64,000 nt of DNA from Succinispira mobilis DSM 6222 (GCF_000384135.1 NZ_KB913028.1:616351-680350); one strand, 5' to 3'. Positions 24,711-34,229 are shown, numbered from the stretch's first letter. A program made the numbers and translations. The notes: generated by a model from the sequence alone, not told the origin.

Positions 24711-26552
24711 ATGGCAGAAAATAAAGAAAAAATAGCTAAAAAACAAGTTGGGTTTGGGGGGAGAAGACGAACGGGGATAAATCGTTTTGCCCCTACGGCA
24801 AAACCCAAAAATTTTCAAGGAACATTTTTGCGCATCTTACAACTATATTCTCGTTGGCGGAGCAAGATGGTGCTGACCATAACATTAGTGACTATGTCCA
24901 CGGCCGTTTCAATTAGTGTTCCTTATTACATTGGCAAAAGTTTTGATGCTTTTGATTTGCAAACTCATAATCTTAATACGCAGTTGCTACTCAACTATTT
25001 AGTGATTTTACTTAGCTTATATTTTTGTAATTGGCTATTAATGACTAGTAATGGAATATTGATGGCCAAAATATCACAAAACTTAGTGTATGTATTAAGA
25101 CAAGAGTTTTTTGAAAAAATGCAGAAATTACCCTTGCTGTTTTTTGATACCCATTCTCAAGGCGATACTATGAGTCGCATTACTAATGATATTGATAATA
25201 TTAGTACTAATATTTCTCAAACAATCGCCGAATTTCTTTCCAGTGTGCTAAGTATTTTAGGAGCAGTGGCGATTATGTATAGTTTGAGCAAAGAACTTAC
25301 TTTGATCGTATTGCTTGCAGTTCCCTTAGTTACGGGCTTAACTAAGTTGCTGGCTAGTAAAAGCCGCATTCACTTTGGACAACAACAAAAGAATCTAGGA
25401 ATTTTAAATGGAATAATCGAAGAAAATATTACAGGTTTAAAGTTAGTTAAAGCTTTTAATCGTCAAGATGAGATACTTAAACAGTTTAATATTTATAATG
25501 AACAATTATATAATAGCAGCCGCTTAGCTCAAATTTGGTCTGGGTACATGATGCCCTTAATGAATGTTATTAATAATTTAATTTTTGCTTTATTAGCTCT
25601 AGTAGGAGCAGTCTTAGCCTTGAATTATGCCCTTAGCATAGGTACGATTGTAAGTTTTGTAAATTATGCTAAACGATTTTCAATGCCTCTTAGCAATTTA
25701 GCAGGAATGTTCAATACGATACAGTCTTCTTTAGCGAGTGCCGAAAGAATTTTTGAAATTTTAGATGAAATTGAGGAGACACCAGATAAAATAAATGCAG
25801 TAGAATTGAAACAACCCAAGGGCGAAGTAGTTTTTGAAAATGTATTTTTTGCTTATGACTCCGAACAGCCTGTCCTTAAAGATATTAGCTTTAGTGTTCA
25901 AGCTGGTCAAACTATTGCTTTAGTTGGGGAAACAGGCTCTGGTAAAACTACTATTGTAAATTTGTTAACACGATTTTATGATGTGGCTCAAGGCAGAATT
26001 TTGCTGGACGGAACTGATATTAGAAATCTTAAACGTTCTAGTTTGCGAGATTGCTTTGCGGTAGTATTACAAGATACTGCTCTGTTTACAGGGTCGATTA
26101 TGGATAATATTCGTTATGCACGTTGTACGGCTACTGATGAGGAAGTAATCGCCGCGGCTAAGTTAGCTAGAGCACATAATTTTATTGAGAACCTCCCTCA
26201 AGGTTATTGTACGCAGATACATGGAAATATTGACAATTTAAGTCAAGGCCAAAAACAACTTTTATCTATTGCTCGGGCAGTATTAAGTGATAGTCCGATT
26301 TTAATTCTGGATGAGGCGACTAGCAGTGTAGACACCAAAACCGAAAAAGATATTCAGTATGCGCTATTACATTTAATGAAGAAACGCACTAGTTTTTTAA
26401 TTGCCCATCGCTTATCAACTATCCGTGATGCCGATAAGATTATGGTTTTAAATCAAGGTCAAATTATAGAGGCAGGTAATCATGAACAGTTGATGGCCAG
26501 AAAAGATAAATATTATGAAATGGTATGTAGTCAAATGGGAGTTAATGCATAA
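24711..26552 (+). CDS. ABC exporter half-transporter, catalytic subunit
   Basis: 613 aa. It has a basic N-terminal extension of about 45 residues, six transmembrane helices, then a nucleotide-binding domain with Walker A GETGSGKTT, Walker B LILDEATSSVD (catalytic Glu present) and switch LIAHRLST. The signature is LSQGQ and not LSGGQ, which would complete the degenerate site formed with the partner's Walker motifs. The pair thus fits a heterodimeric exporter with one consensus and one degenerate site. The ATG directly follows the partner's stop. Confidence 0.92.
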   Translation: MAENKEKIAKKQVGFGGRRRTGINRFAPTAKPKNFQGTFLRILQLYSRWRSKMVLTITLVTMSTAVSISVPYYIGKSFDAFDLQTHNLNTQLLLNYLVILLSLYFCNWLLMTSNGILMAKISQNLVYVLRQEFFEKMQKLPLLFFDTHSQGDTMSRITNDIDNISTNISQTIAEFLSSVLSILGAVAIMYSLSKELTLIVLLAVPLVTGLTKLLASKSRIHFGQQQKNLGILNGIIEENITGLKLVKAFNRQDEILKQFNIYNEQLYNSSRLAQIWSGYMMPLMNVINNLIFALLALVGAVLALNYALSIGTIVSFVNYAKRFSMPLSNLAGMFNTIQSSLASAERIFEILDEIEETPDKINAVELKQPKGEVVFENVFFAYDSEQPVLKDISFSVQAGQTIALVGETGSGKTTIVNLLTRFYDVAQGRILLDGTDIRNLKRSSLRDCFAVVLQDTALFTGSIMDNIRYARCTATDEEVIAAAKLARAHNFIENLPQGYCTQIHGNIDNLSQGQKQLLSIARAVLSDSPILILDEATSSVDTKTEKDIQYALLHLMKKRTSFLIAHRLSTIRDADKIMVLNQGQIIEAGNHEQLMARKDKYYEMVCSQMGVNA

Positions 26553-26561
26553 TAAGTACCT

Positions 26562-26600
26562 GGACAGGGACATTGCAATAGTAATGGTCCTGTCTTTTTT
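26562..26600 (+). terminator. intrinsic terminator after ABC exporter operon
   Basis: ggacaggga and its near-complement tcctgtc flank a 17-base loop, then T6. Confidence 0.8.
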
Positions 26601-26734
26601 ATTATATCTTGAAATATTATTAAATAATGATATTATTATTATTAATTAGAATAGTTTGAACGAAAAAAACAATAATGGTAACGATATTGGGTTTTAGGAG
26701 AAACTTAAAACTAAATTGTATACAAAACAACTTG

Positions 26735-26762
26735 AAAAGGAGGTTAGATTCCAATGTTTTAG
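26735..26762 (+). other. strong ribosome-binding site before a two-codon frame, in a 250-base leader
   Basis: aaaaggagg is followed at ten bases by ATG TTT TAG. No longer frame uses this site. It lies about 90 bases upstream of the chemoreceptor start. It may be a minimal upstream frame, a ribosome standby site or chance. The rest of 26601-26851 shows no gene. Confidence 0.3.
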
Positions 26763-26851
26763 AAATATGTTGGTGGAAATTAGTTGCTTAAAGGTTGTGG
26801 TTATGGCCCACGGTAGGTATTTAAATTGCGTACTATAAAGGGGTGGTAAAA

Positions 26852-28573
26852 GTGAACTGGTTAAACAACTTAAAGGTTTCCCAAAAATTAATCTTTTTAA
26901 TAACAATTTTATTAGCAGCTTTAATTGGTGTTGGAGCTACGGGGTATTATTTCTTGAATCAGACTAATGAAGCACTAAGCAAAATGTATAATGAAAAGTT
27001 GATGGCGGTTGAATGGTTGAATGAGAATAGAATTCATGCGCGGAAAATAGAAGCGGATACTTTTGCGCTGATGTTGACTACAAATGAGAAGGAAAATCAA
27101 AATTTGTTGGCGGAAATAAATAATCGAAGCAAATTGTTTGATGAGAACTTGCTCAAATATGAAAAACTACCTTTAACGGATAAGGATCGCGATGGTTTAA
27201 AAACAGTAAGAGCAGATCTGTTAAAATATCGTGAAGTGCGCCGTAGAGTAATTGAATTAGCGTTGCAAAACAAAAACGCAGAAGCATATAATATTTATGC
27301 ACAGCAAGGAGCAGGAATATCTTTGGCGTTTGCTAAAGAATTAAGATTATTAGCTGAGGAAGCTCAAAAAGCCGCGGCTAAAATGAATGAAGATAATAAA
27401 AAACAATCGGAATTTGTGCGTAATTTGTTTATTGGTGTGATAACTTTTATGGTTGTTTTAGGGCTGATATTAGGATTGTTAATTATAAAAAGAGTTACCA
27501 AAAGACTTAATGATGTGGTGTTATTTATTAATATTTTGGCTGACGGTAATTTCTCGCAAAAAGTTGCGGCGGAAAATATGGCCGATTTGAGTGAGTTTGG
27601 GGAAGTATCCCGAGCAATTAACACTATGAATAACAACATTGGCAGCTTAATTAAGCAATTAGCTAGTACTTCAGAGCAGATGGCTGCCGCTTCAGAAGAG
27701 CTTAACGCCAGTGCTGAACAATCTGCGCAGGCTTCTAATCAGATTGCTGTTTCGGTTACAGAGGTTGCTCAAGGTACAGATAAACAATTAAACTTGGTAG
27801 GGGAAACTAATACCTTGGTACATAAAATTACTAATGCCATCGAACAGGTGGCTGGAAATACGGAAGTTGTAGCGGCTTCAGCAGAGAAAACTGCGGATAC
27901 AGCTAATAATGGTGAAGTGGCGATTAAAAAAGCTGTAAGCCAAATGCAAACTATTGAAGACAAAACCAATGCTACGGCTAGCGTCATTGGCGAATTAGAA
28001 GGACGATCTAAACAAATTGGGCAGATTGTAGAAGTTATCTCGAATATTGCGGCGCAAACGAACTTACTAGCTTTAAATGCGGCAATTGAAGCGGCTAGAG
28101 CTGGAGAAGCGGGACGGGGGTTTGCTGTAGTAGCTGAAGAAGTTCGTAAATTAGCAGAACAGTCTCAAGAGGCTGCTAAACAGATAACCGAGTTGATAAA
28201 TGATGTTCAAACGCATACTAATAGTGCAGTTACTTTTATGAATGACAGTAAAAAAGAAGTTGAAAGTGGAACTCAAGTAGTTGCGATTGCAGGGCAAAAC
28301 TTTGAAACTATTTTAGCTATGGTGCGAGATATGACGAATCAAATTAATGAAATTTCTGCGGCTGTGCAAGAAGTAACCAGTGGAGCACAAAATGTAGCTA
28401 CGGCAGTGGAAGAAATTGATGAAGAGAGCAAAAAGTCCTCGGAGCAAACCCAAACAATTTCAGCAGCTACCGAAGAACAAGCAGCTTCTGTGGAAGAGAT
28501 TGCCTCGGCCAGTCAACATTTAGCCAAAATGGCCGAAAGCTTACAAGTTGCAATCAGTAAATTTAAGGTTTAA
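26852..28573 (+). CDS. methyl-accepting chemotaxis protein (four-helix-bundle sensor)
   Basis: 573 aa chemoreceptor. TM1 is at about residues 10-30, then an all-helical ligand domain of about 160 residues (4HB_MCP type, without Cache strands), TM2 ([24 protein letters not shown]), HAMP and the signalling coil with tip [36 protein letters not shown]. Two in-frame GTG codons exist; ggggtgg is well placed for the one at 26852 ([13 protein letters not shown]). The C-terminus ([27 protein letters not shown]) is nearly identical to the fragment at 34299-34460. Ligand unknown. Confidence 0.93.
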   Translation: MNWLNNLKVSQKLIFLITILLAALIGVGATGYYFLNQTNEALSKMYNEKLMAVEWLNENRIHARKIEADTFALMLTTNEKENQNLLAEINNRSKLFDENLLKYEKLPLTDKDRDGLKTVRADLLKYREVRRRVIELALQNKNAEAYNIYAQQGAGISLAFAKELRLLAEEAQKAAAKMNEDNKKQSEFVRNLFIGVITFMVVLGLILGLLIIKRVTKRLNDVVLFINILADGNFSQKVAAENMADLSEFGEVSRAINTMNNNIGSLIKQLASTSEQMAAASEELNASAEQSAQASNQIAVSVTEVAQGTDKQLNLVGETNTLVHKITNAIEQVAGNTEVVAASAEKTADTANNGEVAIKKAVSQMQTIEDKTNATASVIGELEGRSKQIGQIVEVISNIAAQTNLLALNAAIEAARAGEAGRGFAVVAEEVRKLAEQSQEAAKQITELINDVQTHTNSAVTFMNDSKKEVESGTQVVAIAGQNFETILAMVRDMTNQINEISAAVQEVTSGAQNVATAVEEIDEESKKSSEQTQTISAATEEQAASVEEIASASQHLAKMAESLQVAISKFKV

Positions 28574-28580
28574 GCTATTA

Positions 28581-28607
28581 GCGCACTCTTTGGATAAAGG
28601 AGTGCGC
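28581..28607 (+). terminator. intrinsic terminator
   Basis: gcgcactctttg and its complement at 28596-28607 with a tight loop, followed by an A/T-rich tail. Confidence 0.7.
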
Positions 28608-28716
28608 AGTAATTTTAATATTTATGTGAAAATGAGGCGGAAAATATAAAAACAACTGCGGATTACCAAAAAAAGGCAGGCAGATGTTTATAAAATAATA
28701 TAATTTAGGAGTTAAG

Positions 28717-29106
28717 ATGATAAAAAATAAAAAATTAGTTTTTACAGTTTTGGCGAGCAGTTTTGCTGTATGTAAATTGCGCCCCGAAGCTTCAATACCA
28801 AAATGGGCATATCAAGGTAGGTTTATTAGTATTACTAAAACGGAAGAAGAGGTTTCGATAGTTTGCCAGACGGATAATATCCCTGAAGATGTAGTTTGTG
28901 CTAAAAATTGGCGGGCTTTGAAAATTGTAGCCGAACTTGATTTTAGCTTAGTAGGTATATTGGCAAAAATAAGTACTGTTTTAGCGAACGCAGGTATAAG
29001 TATTTTTGCAATCTCTACCTATAACACGGATTATATTTTGGTCAAACAAGAACAATTAGACAAAACATTGCAAACCTTGTTGGATGCAGGTTATGAATTT
29101 ATCTAA
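28717..29106 (+). CDS. ACT-domain (CASTOR-like) protein
   Basis: 129 aa with two ACT-like halves. The C-terminal half (LKIVAELDFSLVGILAKISTVLANAGISIFAISTYNTDYILVKQE) is a clear ACT fold, with the turn LVGILAKISTVLANAGISI that binds amino acids in related proteins. Proteins of this type are small stand-alone amino-acid sensors. It stands alone, behind taggag. Target and ligand unknown. Confidence 0.82.
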   Translation: MIKNKKLVFTVLASSFAVCKLRPEASIPKWAYQGRFISITKTEEEVSIVCQTDNIPEDVVCAKNWRALKIVAELDFSLVGILAKISTVLANAGISIFAISTYNTDYILVKQEQLDKTLQTLLDAGYEFI

Positions 29107-29154
29107 TTGCAAAAGATTACGATTGTTTAACTTATTATACGAGGAGTGCTGCGA

Positions 29155-29904
29155 ATGTTGAAGAAAACTTTGTTTATTTTATTTTGCCTAAATATCCTAG
29201 TTAATGTTGTTAGTGCCAAAGAATTGCGCCAAGTAGCAGAAGCTCCCGTGGGGAAATATTTTTATGTCAATAGCTATGAAAGTGAAAATAACATAAATCA
29301 GCTAGAGGTAGATATTTTATTTATTCCGAATAAAAAAGAAATAGGAAGTCCAGACCACACAATTTTTAAGTATGTTATTAATTTAACAGAAGGAACTAGT
29401 GTTTGCACTACCAGGCAAGACTATAATGAAAAAAAACAACTTTATCAAGAACATTATTACGGCAAATTAATAGTTGTGCCTGTAAAAGATGTAGATTGTT
29501 TAGTTAATTCTTTAAAGATAATTGCCCAACAACCCTTGCAAACAGAAGAGCGATTTAGGATTAGTGAAGCAACAGAAGGCTTGGAATATGTTACGGAGTG
29601 GTTAAAGAGTTTTCGAGCCTTAACAATAACTACTGAAAATAGTTTAGCAAAAAGTGAAAAAGAAAAAATTGGTAATTTGGGTGCGGATGTCCAAACTTTG
29701 GGATTTTACAATTGGCCTAAAACAATAGAAGGGACTTTGTTGAAACAAGAATACGAGATTAGTTATCTAGAATATCAATTAGCCTTAGAACGTAAAGCAA
29801 ATGGCAAAACTAATTTGGCTGATGTGCAAGAAAAAGAAGAAAAGTATCTGTTGCTGAAAATAAAAATGTTAAATTTTTTGCGCAAATTTCATATTGCTGA
29901 TTAG
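29155..29904 (+). CDS. hypothetical exported protein
   Basis: 249 aa from the ATG at 29155 with gaggag eight bases upstream (the longer frame from 29146 starts inside that site). Residues 1-20 (MLKKTLFILFCLNILVNVVSA) are a signal peptide ending in SA-K. The mature part is mixed alpha/beta with a C-terminal helical section. I do not recognise a family. Probably periplasmic. Confidence 0.65.
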   Translation: MLKKTLFILFCLNILVNVVSAKELRQVAEAPVGKYFYVNSYESENNINQLEVDILFIPNKKEIGSPDHTIFKYVINLTEGTSVCTTRQDYNEKKQLYQEHYYGKLIVVPVKDVDCLVNSLKIIAQQPLQTEERFRISEATEGLEYVTEWLKSFRALTITTENSLAKSEKEKIGNLGADVQTLGFYNWPKTIEGTLLKQEYEISYLEYQLALERKANGKTNLADVQEKEEKYLLLKIKMLNFLRKFHIAD

Positions 29905-30213
29905 TAAAAATTTTGCTAAAAATATGGCAATTTATTTAATATATTTTGAAGAAAATGTATTAAATAGCTTTGCTTTGGGTGGTTACTATCCCAGATAATA
30001 TTACTAAAATAAGTAATAACATTACGTATACTGCAAAAAAATATTTATACGTATTTTAAAATTAGCGAAGTAACTTTCTTTGCTAATGGAATCACTAGTT
30101 TTATATTCAGAATTGTATTTTTAAATATTAGGATGGACAAACAACAAATCGGAAGTTTTTCTAATATAAACTAGTAGATGCTTCTATGCACTGATAAGCA
30201 AAATAATAAAAAA

Positions 30214-30303
30214 GAACTATACTAAAATGAACCACCGCAAAAAAGTTAGGCTTAAAATCTAACTATTAAAGAGGTTGGTTTAAAACAAGTATAGTTTTTT
30301 TTA
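30214..30303 (+). terminator. extended three-tier terminator hairpin
   Basis: The outer stem aactatact/agtatagtt, a middle stem aaccacc/ggttggtt (one bulge) and an inner stem agttag/ctaact nest in one 90-base structure ending in T8. This is much larger than the simple terminators nearby and could be the 3' end of a small RNA. Confidence 0.55.
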
Positions 30304-30368
30304 TAAATGAAACATTGTGGTAGCAATAAATATGGGAGAAACTAATAGGAAAATAAATAAAAAACAGC

Positions 30369-30408
30369 TTGACAAAGCAACAACTTCGAATATAAAATGA
30401 AGTTGTTG
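30369..30408 (+). promoter_or_regulatory. ablAB promoter with operator-like inverted repeat over the -10 box
   Basis: TTGACA at 30369-30374, a 16-base spacer, and TATAAA at 30391-30396. Perfect ten-base arms caacaacttc (30378-30387) and gaagttgttg (30399-30408) flank the -10 box, so a dimeric repressor bound here would block transcription. Osmotic control of this operon is known in other organisms; the regulator here is unknown. Confidence 0.75.
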
Positions 30409-30438
30409 GAAATGCGATAATAACTAGGGGGGAGAATT

Positions 30439-31734
30439 ATGATTAGAGATTATCGGAAAATTAATTTGTGGAAAGGCGTAACTCCACAGCAATGGCAAGA
30501 TTGGAAGTGGCAACTGCGAAATCGCATTACAAGCATAGAGCAGTTAGAACAGATAATATATATAAAACCACATGAACGCGAAGGTATACAGAATTGTTTG
30601 AAAAAATTAAGAATGGCTATTACTCCTTATTATGCGATGCTAATGAATAAAGAAGATCAAGAATGTCCAATCAGGATGCAAGCAGTACCGACGATAAAAG
30701 AAATGATAAATGACGTGGCTGATATTTTTGATCCGTTACATGAACACGAAGATTCACCAGTTCCTGGGTTAACACATCGATATCCAGATAGAGTATTACT
30801 ATTAGTTACAGATCAATGTTCCATGTATTGTCGTCATTGCACAAGGAGACGTTTTGCAGGAAAGCAAGATAAAGCTTTGGCAATCGAGAATATAGATAAA
30901 GCAATAGTTTATATAGAAAAACATTCAGAAGTTAGAGATGTATTGTTATCTGGCGGAGATGCTTTATGTATTTCCGACGAAAAACTTGAATATATTTTAA
31001 AAAAAATACGCCAGATAAGGCATGTTGAAATTATTAGAATTGGGACAAGGACACCAGTAGTTATGCCTCAAAGAATAACAACAGAATTATGTTCAATATT
31101 AAAAAAATATCAACCAATTTGGCTAAATACGCATTTTAATCATCCAAAAGAATTGACAGTGGAAGCTAAATGCGCATTGAATATGTTAGCTGATGCAGGT
31201 GTTCCTTTAGGTAACCAATCAGTGTTACTGAAAAATCTTAATGATTGTGCATACGTAATGAAATCATTAGTGCAAGAATTGGTTAGAGCTAGAGTTAGAC
31301 CTTACTATTTATATCAATGTGATTTGTCAGAAGGTATTGGGCATTTTAGAACGCCGGTATCTAGGGGTATAGAAATTATAGAAATGCTTAGAGGACATAC
31401 TTCTGGCTATGCTGTACCAACATTTGTAGTAGACGCACCTGGGGGTGGTGGAAAAATTCCCGTTGCTCCGCAATATTTAATTAGTCAATCACCAGAAAAA
31501 GTGATCTTAAGAAATTTCGAAGGCGTAATTTGCACATATGAAGAAACAAAAGATAGTAAGAAATATTGTAAGCAATGTGGACTATGTGGTAAATATAAAA
31601 GACAAGATTATCGCGGTATAGAAAAATTATATAGAGGAGAGCGGTTGTGTTTAGTTCCTAGAAGTAATATTAGAGTAAATAAACGCAAAGATAGAGGGGG
31701 CTTTAAATTTGCCGAATATGATACAGCAAAGTAA
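30439..31734 (+). CDS. ablA: lysine 2,3-aminomutase (KamA/AblA)
   Basis: Radical SAM and PLP enzyme of 431 aa that converts L-lysine to L-beta-lysine. Visible marks are the radical SAM cluster CSMYCRHCTRR (CX3CX2C) near residues 132-142, the SAM-contact SGGDAL near 176, the PLP lysine in DAPGGGGKIPVAP near residues 333-345 and a C-terminal cysteine set (YCKQCGLCGKY) probably for zinc. It is paired with the beta-lysine acetyltransferase by a 26-base overlap, which separates it from lysine-fermentation versions. The product operon makes the osmolyte N-epsilon-acetyl-beta-lysine. The Shine-Dalgarno is gggggga. Confidence 0.93.
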   Translation: MIRDYRKINLWKGVTPQQWQDWKWQLRNRITSIEQLEQIIYIKPHEREGIQNCLKKLRMAITPYYAMLMNKEDQECPIRMQAVPTIKEMINDVADIFDPLHEHEDSPVPGLTHRYPDRVLLLVTDQCSMYCRHCTRRRFAGKQDKALAIENIDKAIVYIEKHSEVRDVLLSGGDALCISDEKLEYILKKIRQIRHVEIIRIGTRTPVVMPQRITTELCSILKKYQPIWLNTHFNHPKELTVEAKCALNMLADAGVPLGNQSVLLKNLNDCAYVMKSLVQELVRARVRPYYLYQCDLSEGIGHFRTPVSRGIEIIEMLRGHTSGYAVPTFVVDAPGGGGKIPVAPQYLISQSPEKVILRNFEGVICTYEETKDSKKYCKQCGLCGKYKRQDYRGIEKLYRGERLCLVPRSNIRVNKRKDRGGFKFAEYDTAK

Positions 31735-32572
31735 CAAAAAAATAGAATTTTTAGGTGTAGGCTTATATTTAGATTATACTAATTCTAGGCTTAAGGTAGT
31801 TGACTATAAGCAAATATCAAGAAACATAATTGATAAAATATGTTTTTTGGCAAAAAGCGAGGGTTTAGAAAAAATTATAGTTGTTTGTAGAAAAAAAGCT
31901 GTAAAAATTTTTCAAGAAAGCAAATTTGAAGTTGAGAGTACTATTGCAGGTTTTTTTGCAGGTCAAGATGGATATTTTTTAACATATTATGCTGAGCCAA
32001 AAAGAAAGCAAAGAAAAAATGCAGTCATGTGTGAAAAAGTTTTGGGCATAGTTAAAACTGCAAATAGCATAAGTAAAAATATAAAAAAAGCCAGCTTTAA
32101 CTATAGCATTAGGGATGCTGAACTTGGAGATATTCCACAATTACAGGAATTATATAGTAGTATTTTCAAGAGTTATCCAACAGCGATTTTTAAAAGAGAA
32201 TATTTAGAAATGCTAATAAATGGTAACGATATCGTTAAAGTTGCAATTGTTGAAAATAAAATTGTTAGTGTAGCATCGGCGGAAATTAATGAGAGATATT
32301 TGAACGCAGAGGTGACAGATTGTGCAACTAAACCGAATTATTCTGGGAATGGGTTGTTGTCGGAAATAATAAAAGAATTAGAGAAAGAGTTAATACAGAG
32401 AAATATAAAGACTGTATATAGCCTTTGTAGAGCTACAGAGGTAGGAATAAATAAATCTTTGAGAAACTTAAATTACACATATCAAGGGTGTTTGATAAAT
32501 AATTGTGATATTGCAGGTGATTTAGAAGATATGAATGTATGGACTAAACAGAAGATAAATATTCATACTTAA
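31709..32572 (+). CDS. ablB: putative beta-lysine N-acetyltransferase (AblB/YodP)
   Basis: GNAT enzyme of 287 aa that would acetylate beta-lysine to N-epsilon-acetyl-beta-lysine, a compatible solute. The N-terminal half is the AblB-specific domain (GLEKIIVVCRKKAVKIFQES, then GFFAGQDGYFLTYY). The C-terminal GNAT half begins at YSIRDAELGDIPQLQELYSSIF and includes VTDCATKPNYSGNGLLSEII (acetyl-CoA loop). The TTG at 31709, eight bases after agaggggg, is the likely start, inside the end of ablA; the ATG at 31718 is the alternative. Confidence 0.88.
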   Translation: MPNMIQQSNKKIEFLGVGLYLDYTNSRLKVVDYKQISRNIIDKICFLAKSEGLEKIIVVCRKKAVKIFQESKFEVESTIAGFFAGQDGYFLTYYAEPKRKQRKNAVMCEKVLGIVKTANSISKNIKKASFNYSIRDAELGDIPQLQELYSSIFKSYPTAIFKREYLEMLINGNDIVKVAIVENKIVSVASAEINERYLNAEVTDCATKPNYSGNGLLSEIIKELEKELIQRNIKTVYSLCRATEVGINKSLRNLNYTYQGCLINNCDIAGDLEDMNVWTKQKINIHT

Positions 32573-32768
32573 GAAGTTAAATAAAATATACCGAAAATTT
32601 AATTAAAAATAATTTTGCTTTAAAAATAAAAGAAGCTAATAAATTCCGTGATTAAAAAATAATGTATACAAAAAGCACAAGTGTGTAAAATCGAATCGGA
32701 GACAAAGAATTATATGGTGGAAAAGCGGCTGTTGAAATAGATAAGTGTAACATTTTAACTATTTTCAG

Positions 32769-32797
32769 TAGACAAAAAAACAATCATGTGCTATAAT
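32769..32797 (+). promoter_or_regulatory. promoter upstream of the DcuC-like gene
   Basis: TAGACA at 32769-32774, a 17-base spacer, TATAAT at 32792-32797. Confidence 0.75.
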
Positions 32798-32803
32798 ATT
32801 AAA

Positions 32804-32850
32804 TGTGGCAAAGGCGCCTTCTGAAAAAAGAAAGCGACCTTTGTTTTTTT
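32804..32850 (+). ncRNA. short leader RNA made of one terminator hairpin
   Basis: Starting at about the predicted first base, ggcaaaggcgc pairs with gcgacctttg around an A-rich loop, and T7 follows. The predicted transcript would end after some 45 bases unless read-through occurs. This is an attenuator or a tiny RNA. No class recognised. Confidence 0.5.
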
Positions 32851-32945
32851 GTATGAATATATATACTTTGATAAGGCGGTTATTATTTATGACTGTTATT
32901 TATATTCAACAAAATACAAATAATTAAAAGAGGAGATGTTGGCTG

Positions 32946-34199
32946 ATGATGATTTATTTGGGTATTGTATTAGTTATAGCGACAATTTATTTTTTAGTAA
33001 AACGCTATGATGCGCGGTTAGTTTTATTAGCTTCTGGTATTATTATGGCATGTGTAGCTGGGACGCCAATGGCTTCTCTGAGTGCTTTTGCCAAAAACAT
33101 GACTAACGGTGGATTGATTCAAGCTGTTTGTTCAGTTATGGGTTTTGCCATGGTTATGAAGTATACGGAATGTGACAAACATTTGATTAATTTTATGGCT
33201 TCCGGTTTGTCAAAGTTTAGATTATTTTTAATTCCGGGAGTTGTTTTTGCTACTTACGCTGTTAATATCGCTTTGCCTAGTGCAGCAGGCACAGCCGCAG
33301 CAGCAGGAGCTATTTTTGTGCCACTAATGATGTCGGCAGGAGTACACCCAGCAATGGCAGGTGCAGCTGTGAAGTGTGGTACTTACGGCAGTATGCTTAA
33401 TCCAGGGTTAGCACACAATCCTTTTGTTGCAAAGATTGCAGGGATTAGCGTAATGGAAGTTATAGGCTTTCATTATAAAGCGAATATTGCTTCATTGGTT
33501 ATGGCAGCAATTTTAATTACAGTTATTGCTTATTATAAAAAAGAGCACCAAGGTTATAAGGCTACTGATTATGAGACTGATGAATCCTTTAAGGTTAATT
33601 TTCTTTATGCATTAATGCCAATTCTACCAATTATTGTTTTAATTCTTGGTTCAACTAAAGTAGTGCCAGCTTTGAAAATGGGTGTGCCAGAGGCAATGAT
33701 TTTAGGTTCTATTGCAGCACTAGCAGCTACGAGGAAAAATCCAGTTAAACTTACAAATGCATTTTTTGATGGCATGGGCAAAGCATATACGGATATTTTA
33801 GGTATAATTATTGCAGCAGGAGTATTTGTTTCAGGAATGACAGCTATGGGTCTAGTTAAAGCTTTTACTACAGCCATGTTAAACAATCCTGCAATAGTAA
33901 AAGTTTGTGCTGCTATTGGTCCATTTATTTTAGGGGTAGTTACTGGCTCGGGAGACGCAGCAACCTTTGCTTTTAATGAAGCAGTTACACCTCATGCTAA
34001 AGATTTTGGAATGTCAGCGGTGCAAATGGGAAGCATGGCAACTTTAGGGGGAACTTTAGGCAGAACAATGTCCCCAATTGCTGGTGCAACTATCATAATT
34101 GCTGGTATTGCGGGAGTAAATCCAATGGAAATTGCTAAACGTAATTATTTGCCAATGATTGGGGCTATGATTGCAGGAATGATTTTCTTATTGATGTAA
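32946..34199 (+). CDS. DcuC-family C4-dicarboxylate transporter
   Basis: Polytopic carrier of 417 aa with about twelve hydrophobic segments. Marks of the DcuC/GntP-like superfamily are SLSAFAKNMTNGGLIQAVCSVMGFAMVMKYT, ALPSAAGTAAAAGAIFVPLM, AVKCGTYGSMLNPGLAHNPFVA and VVTGSGDAATFAFNEAV. DcuC proteins move succinate, fumarate or related acids, usually as exporters or antiporters in anaerobes. This would fit succinate metabolism next to methylmalonyl-CoA mutase. The Shine-Dalgarno gaggag precedes an ATGATG start. Confidence 0.83.
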   Translation: MMIYLGIVLVIATIYFLVKRYDARLVLLASGIIMACVAGTPMASLSAFAKNMTNGGLIQAVCSVMGFAMVMKYTECDKHLINFMASGLSKFRLFLIPGVVFATYAVNIALPSAAGTAAAAGAIFVPLMMSAGVHPAMAGAAVKCGTYGSMLNPGLAHNPFVAKIAGISVMEVIGFHYKANIASLVMAAILITVIAYYKKEHQGYKATDYETDESFKVNFLYALMPILPIIVLILGSTKVVPALKMGVPEAMILGSIAALAATRKNPVKLTNAFFDGMGKAYTDILGIIIAAGVFVSGMTAMGLVKAFTTAMLNNPAIVKVCAAIGPFILGVVTGSGDAATFAFNEAVTPHAKDFGMSAVQMGSMATLGGTLGRTMSPIAGATIIIAGIAGVNPMEIAKRNYLPMIGAMIAGMIFLLM

Positions 34200-34229
34200 A
34201 TATGAATAACCTAGATTAGAAAAAAACTA

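Larger units (their letters stand above)
29905..30438 (+). other. non-coding region, 534 bases
   Basis: No gene seen. It holds a hairpin attagcgaa/tttgctaat at about 30062-30088, the long structured terminator at 30214-30303 and the promoter with operator-like repeat at 30369-30408. The terminator lies 310 bases past the previous stop codon, so an untranslated RNA could end there. Confidence 0.5.
32573..32945 (+). other. intergenic region upstream of the DcuC-like carrier
   Basis: No gene seen. The first 190 bases are featureless AT-rich sequence without a clear terminator for ablAB. A promoter is visible at 32769-32797 and a hairpin RNA right after it. Confidence 0.5.

Noticed and set aside
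30214-30438. Lysine riboswitch before lysine 2,3-aminomutase
   Set aside because: None of the conserved lysine-riboswitch segments are present, and the promoter lies after the structured element.
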